Of a stretch of 24,159 nt of DNA, positions 22,416 through 24,159 are shown piece by piece. The stretch is from UBA7398 sp964632545. GTDB taxonomy: Bacteria > Actinomycetota > Actinomycetes > Nanopelagicales > Nanopelagicaceae. The translations under genes and the position numbers were made by a program. The notes below the pieces were generated by a model. That model was not told the DNA's origin, did not search any database, and was given only the letters and a program-made list of their open reading frames with translations. Numbering within the stretch: position 1 is the first letter of the stretch; each line of letters starts with the position of its first letter. Where the stretch lies: positions 1 to 24,159 of the forward strand of contig CAZWBQ010000015.1 in NCBI GenBank assembly GCA_964632545.1, in the 5' to 3' direction.

Positions 22416-23162
22416 ATGAACATAGCCATCGGTCTCGCAGCTTTAACTGCGGTTGCAACTACCGCTGGTGGCACGCTTGCAATTCGCTCCCGTGATCGGT
22501 TACATCTGGTTTTGGGCTTATCAGCTGGGCTACTTCTTGGTCTAGTTGGTTTCGATTTACTGCCTGAAGTTTTTCACCTTGCAAATAAAACAATTGGCGG
22601 AGTGCCCGGTGTTTCAGTAGCGCTAATTGGTGGATTTCTTGCGTTGCATTTTGTAGAGCAATTTTTTGGCTCTCACGAACCTGCTGAATCAGATTATGGG
22701 CATGATCATAAACATGCCGTAAATATTGCGGGCACACTTGGCGCGCTGGCTATGGGTGGCCACGTATTTCTTGATGGTGTTGCACTTGGCTTGGCATTTC
22801 ATGTCAGCAATGCGCTTGGTTTAGCCGTCTTTATTGCAATTTTAGTGCACGCATTTAGCGATGGTTTAAATACCGTTTCGCTACTAATTAAAAGTGGTCA
22901 TTGGGATAAGCGTGGCACTTGGTTACTTGCACTCGATGCAACTGCTCGAGTAAGTGGAGCAGCTCTAGGAACTTATATAACAATTAGCGATCCACTTTTA
23001 GCGATCTACCTTGCAGTTTTTTCTGGATTTGTTATTTATTTGGCGACTTCACATATTTTGCCAGAAGCGCACTCTAGGCATCCATCTCGATTAACTATGT
23101 TGGCTACCGTGTTTGGGGTATTAATTATGTGGCTAGTAGTTGCAAATCTGGGAATGGACTAA
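22416..23162 (+). CDS. ZIP-family divalent metal transporter
   Basis: A 248-residue membrane protein with about eight hydrophobic segments. A His-rich loop (YGHDHKHA) sits between the third and fourth segments. The fourth has GGHVFLDGVALGLAF and the fifth LVHAFSDGLNTVS, placed like the metal-binding HNxPEG and HExPEG motifs of ZIP proteins but with Asp-Gly in place of Glu-Gly. It likely imports zinc or another divalent cation. The start at 22416 is preferred because the hydrophobic N-terminus (MNIAIGLAALTAV) and the -10 box fit it; the longer frame from 22302 would overlap the glyS start and adds a Cys-rich, unconserved-looking stretch. It sits between glyS and uppS, where mycobacteria carry the zinc regulators smtB and zur. 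Its stop is two bases from the convergent uppS stop. Confidence 0.87.
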   Translation: MNIAIGLAALTAVATTAGGTLAIRSRDRLHLVLGLSAGLLLGLVGFDLLPEVFHLANKTIGGVPGVSVALIGGFLALHFVEQFFGSHEPAESDYGHDHKHAVNIAGTLGALAMGGHVFLDGVALGLAFHVSNALGLAVFIAILVHAFSDGLNTVSLLIKSGHWDKRGTWLLALDATARVSGAALGTYITISDPLLAIYLAVFSGFVIYLATSHILPEAHSRHPSRLTMLATVFGVLIMWLVVANLGMD

Positions 23163-23164
23163 TT

Positions 23165-23887
23165 TTAAGCTTTACCAAACCTACGTTCACGTTCGGCATA
23201 AATCTCAATCGCTTTCCAAAGTGTCTCTCTTGTTACATCGGGCCAAAGTACATCCATAAAAACCATCTCTGCATAAGCAGATTGCCACGGTAAGAAGTTC
23301 GATGTTCGTTGCTCCCCGGAAGATCTTAAGAAGAGATCGACATCTGACATCTTCGGCTCATCTAAATATTTAGCAAATAATTTCTCAGTTACATCTTCAG
23401 GTTTAATTCTCCGTTTCGCAACATCCTTAGCTATTGCTTGCGCAGCATCTGCAATTTCAGCGCGACCACCATAATTAACACACATATTCAGCGTAAGAAT
23501 TTTGTTTTTCTTTGTTAATTCTTCGGCTTCAAGAAGCTCGTTCATGACGCTTTTCCAAAGTCGTTGCGGGCGCCCAACCCACCTAATTCGCACTCCTAAA
23601 TCATTCATTTGATCGCGCCGGCGTCGAATCACATCACGGTTAAAGCCCATTAAGAATTTAACTTCATCCGGCGATCTCCGCCAATTCTCGGTAGAGAAGG
23701 CATATGCACTTAGCTCTTTCACACCGATTTGAATTGCGCCTTCTACAACATCAAATAGTGAAGATTCGCCAGCTTCATGCCCTTTAGTTCTTGGTAGACC
23801 ACGTTTTTTTGCCCATCGGCCATTGCCGTCCATTACAAGCGCAACGTGATTTGGAATTGCCGATTTTGCTAACTTTGGCGGTTTCAC
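23165..23887 (-). CDS. uppS: Isoprenyl (undecaprenyl/decaprenyl) diphosphate synthase
   Basis: A 240-residue cis-prenyltransferase. HVALVMDGNGRWAKKRG (14-30) holds the catalytic Asp20; AFSTENWRRSPDEV, NYGGRAEI (138-145) and RSSGEQRTSNF (188-198, usually RTSGEQRLSNF) bind isopentenyl diphosphate. It makes the long-chain lipid carrier for peptidoglycan precursors at the membrane face. Chain length (C50 or C55) cannot be told here. The GTG start overlaps the recO stop in GTGA, so translation is coupled. The recO-uppS order is conserved in actinobacteria. Confidence 0.97.
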   Translation of the reverse strand: MKPPKLAKSAIPNHVALVMDGNGRWAKKRGLPRTKGHEAGESSLFDVVEGAIQIGVKELSAYAFSTENWRRSPDEVKFLMGFNRDVIRRRRDQMNDLGVRIRWVGRPQRLWKSVMNELLEAEELTKKNKILTLNMCVNYGGRAEIADAAQAIAKDVAKRRIKPEDVTEKLFAKYLDEPKMSDVDLFLRSSGEQRTSNFLPWQSAYAEMVFMDVLWPDVTRETLWKAIEIYAERERRFGKA

Positions 23888-24159
23888 GAACTAATTCTTT
23901 CAACCATCGGAAGACTACGCAAACCGCGCTCTAAGTGCCATTGTAAATATGCCGCGATTAAGCCAGAAGCTTCACGGCGATATCTCAATTCACTCTTATC
24001 AGCGCCATCCCAATTTCCGGTAAGCAGGTCAGACATTAACTCCAAAGTTTCAACAGCGGGAGTTGCGGAGGCTGATGGTTTGCAGTTAGTACAAACTGAA
24101 CCGCCTCCAATTAATGAAAAATATTTATGTGGGCCAGGTGCTTCACATCTTGAACAAAT
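23884..24159 (-). CDS. recO: DNA repair protein RecO, C-terminal part (cut by window end)
   Basis: The minus-strand frame from 24159 reads 91 residues to TGA at 23884-23886. It carries the RecO zinc finger: CSRC near the cut end and VCTNC about 30 residues later, with the GPHKYFSLIGGGSVC spacing typical of the family, followed by a helical C-terminus. RecO loads RecA on SSB-coated DNA with RecR. The N-terminal OB fold and roughly 150 residues lie beyond the window. The stop overlaps the uppS GTG by four bases (GTGA). Confidence 0.92.
   Translation of the reverse strand: MCSRCEAPGPHKYFSLIGGGSVCTNCKPSASATPAVETLELMSDLLTGNWDGADKSELRYRREASGLIAAYLQWHLERGLRSLPMVERISS

Noticed and set aside
1..24159. 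Mobile elements, prophage genes, CRISPR arrays or toxin-antitoxin pairs
   Set aside because: No transposase or integrase motif, no spaced direct repeats and no terminal inverted repeats were seen; all larger ORFs have ordinary chromosomal assignments.

Overview
The window looks like chromosomal DNA from a low-G+C, streamlined actinobacterium, most likely of the planktonic freshwater acI type (Nanopelagicales). That assignment is inference. It rests on three things: the right-hand block dnaG-dgt-(ydcF)-dusB-glyS-(zip)-uppS-recO, which is the gene neighbourhood of high-G+C actinobacteria such as mycobacteria but here in AT-rich sequence; the very tight packing (the longest gene-free stretch is about 100 bases, between 1607 and 1706); and the many start codons 6-7 bases after a TANNNT -10 box, which suggests leaderless mRNAs. 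I saw no insertion sequence, phage gene, CRISPR array or other mobile element.

Layout. 1-1706: the 3' end of a cold-shock gene with a strong terminator, then a leftward pair (3-hydroxybutyrate dehydrogenase-type SDR followed by a secreted M23 peptidase). 1707-2660: a rightward homocysteine S-methyltransferase and a CAT-anticodon tRNA. 2669-7217: a leftward secreted pullulanase, divergent from a two-gene unit made of an orphan DnaX C-terminal-like domain coupled by ATGA to a secreted GH25 muramidase. 7214-10411: glpD and glpK, divergent from 18 bp. 10395-14767: a GH36 alpha-galactosidase divergent from galT-galK. 14760-16001: leftward ACT-domain protein, DoxX-Rieske fusion and tRNA-Asn. 16040-24159: leftward housekeeping genes dnaG, dgt, ydcF, dusB, glyS, uppS and recO (cut by the window end), with one rightward ZIP-type metal transporter between glyS and uppS.

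How the genes work together. The left two thirds are carbon scavenging: pullulanase debranches alpha-glucans outside the cell; alpha-galactosidase releases galactose, which GalK and GalT pass into the Leloir pathway; GlpK and GlpD turn glycerol into dihydroxyacetone phosphate and feed electrons to quinone; the SDR oxidises 3-hydroxybutyrate. No transporter for these substrates, no galE and no dedicated regulator is in the window. The right third is replication, tRNA and cell-envelope housekeeping.

The most notable signals are regulatory. Two unrelated divergent catabolic pairs (glpD/glpK and alpha-galactosidase/galT) each have a single symmetrical TANNNTA element in a spacer of about 20 bp that reads as a -10 box on both strands. 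Leaderless or nearly leaderless starts recur across the window. The best protein-level candidates for something undescribed are the free-standing DnaX tail-like protein coupled to a muramidase and the DoxX-Rieske membrane fusion.
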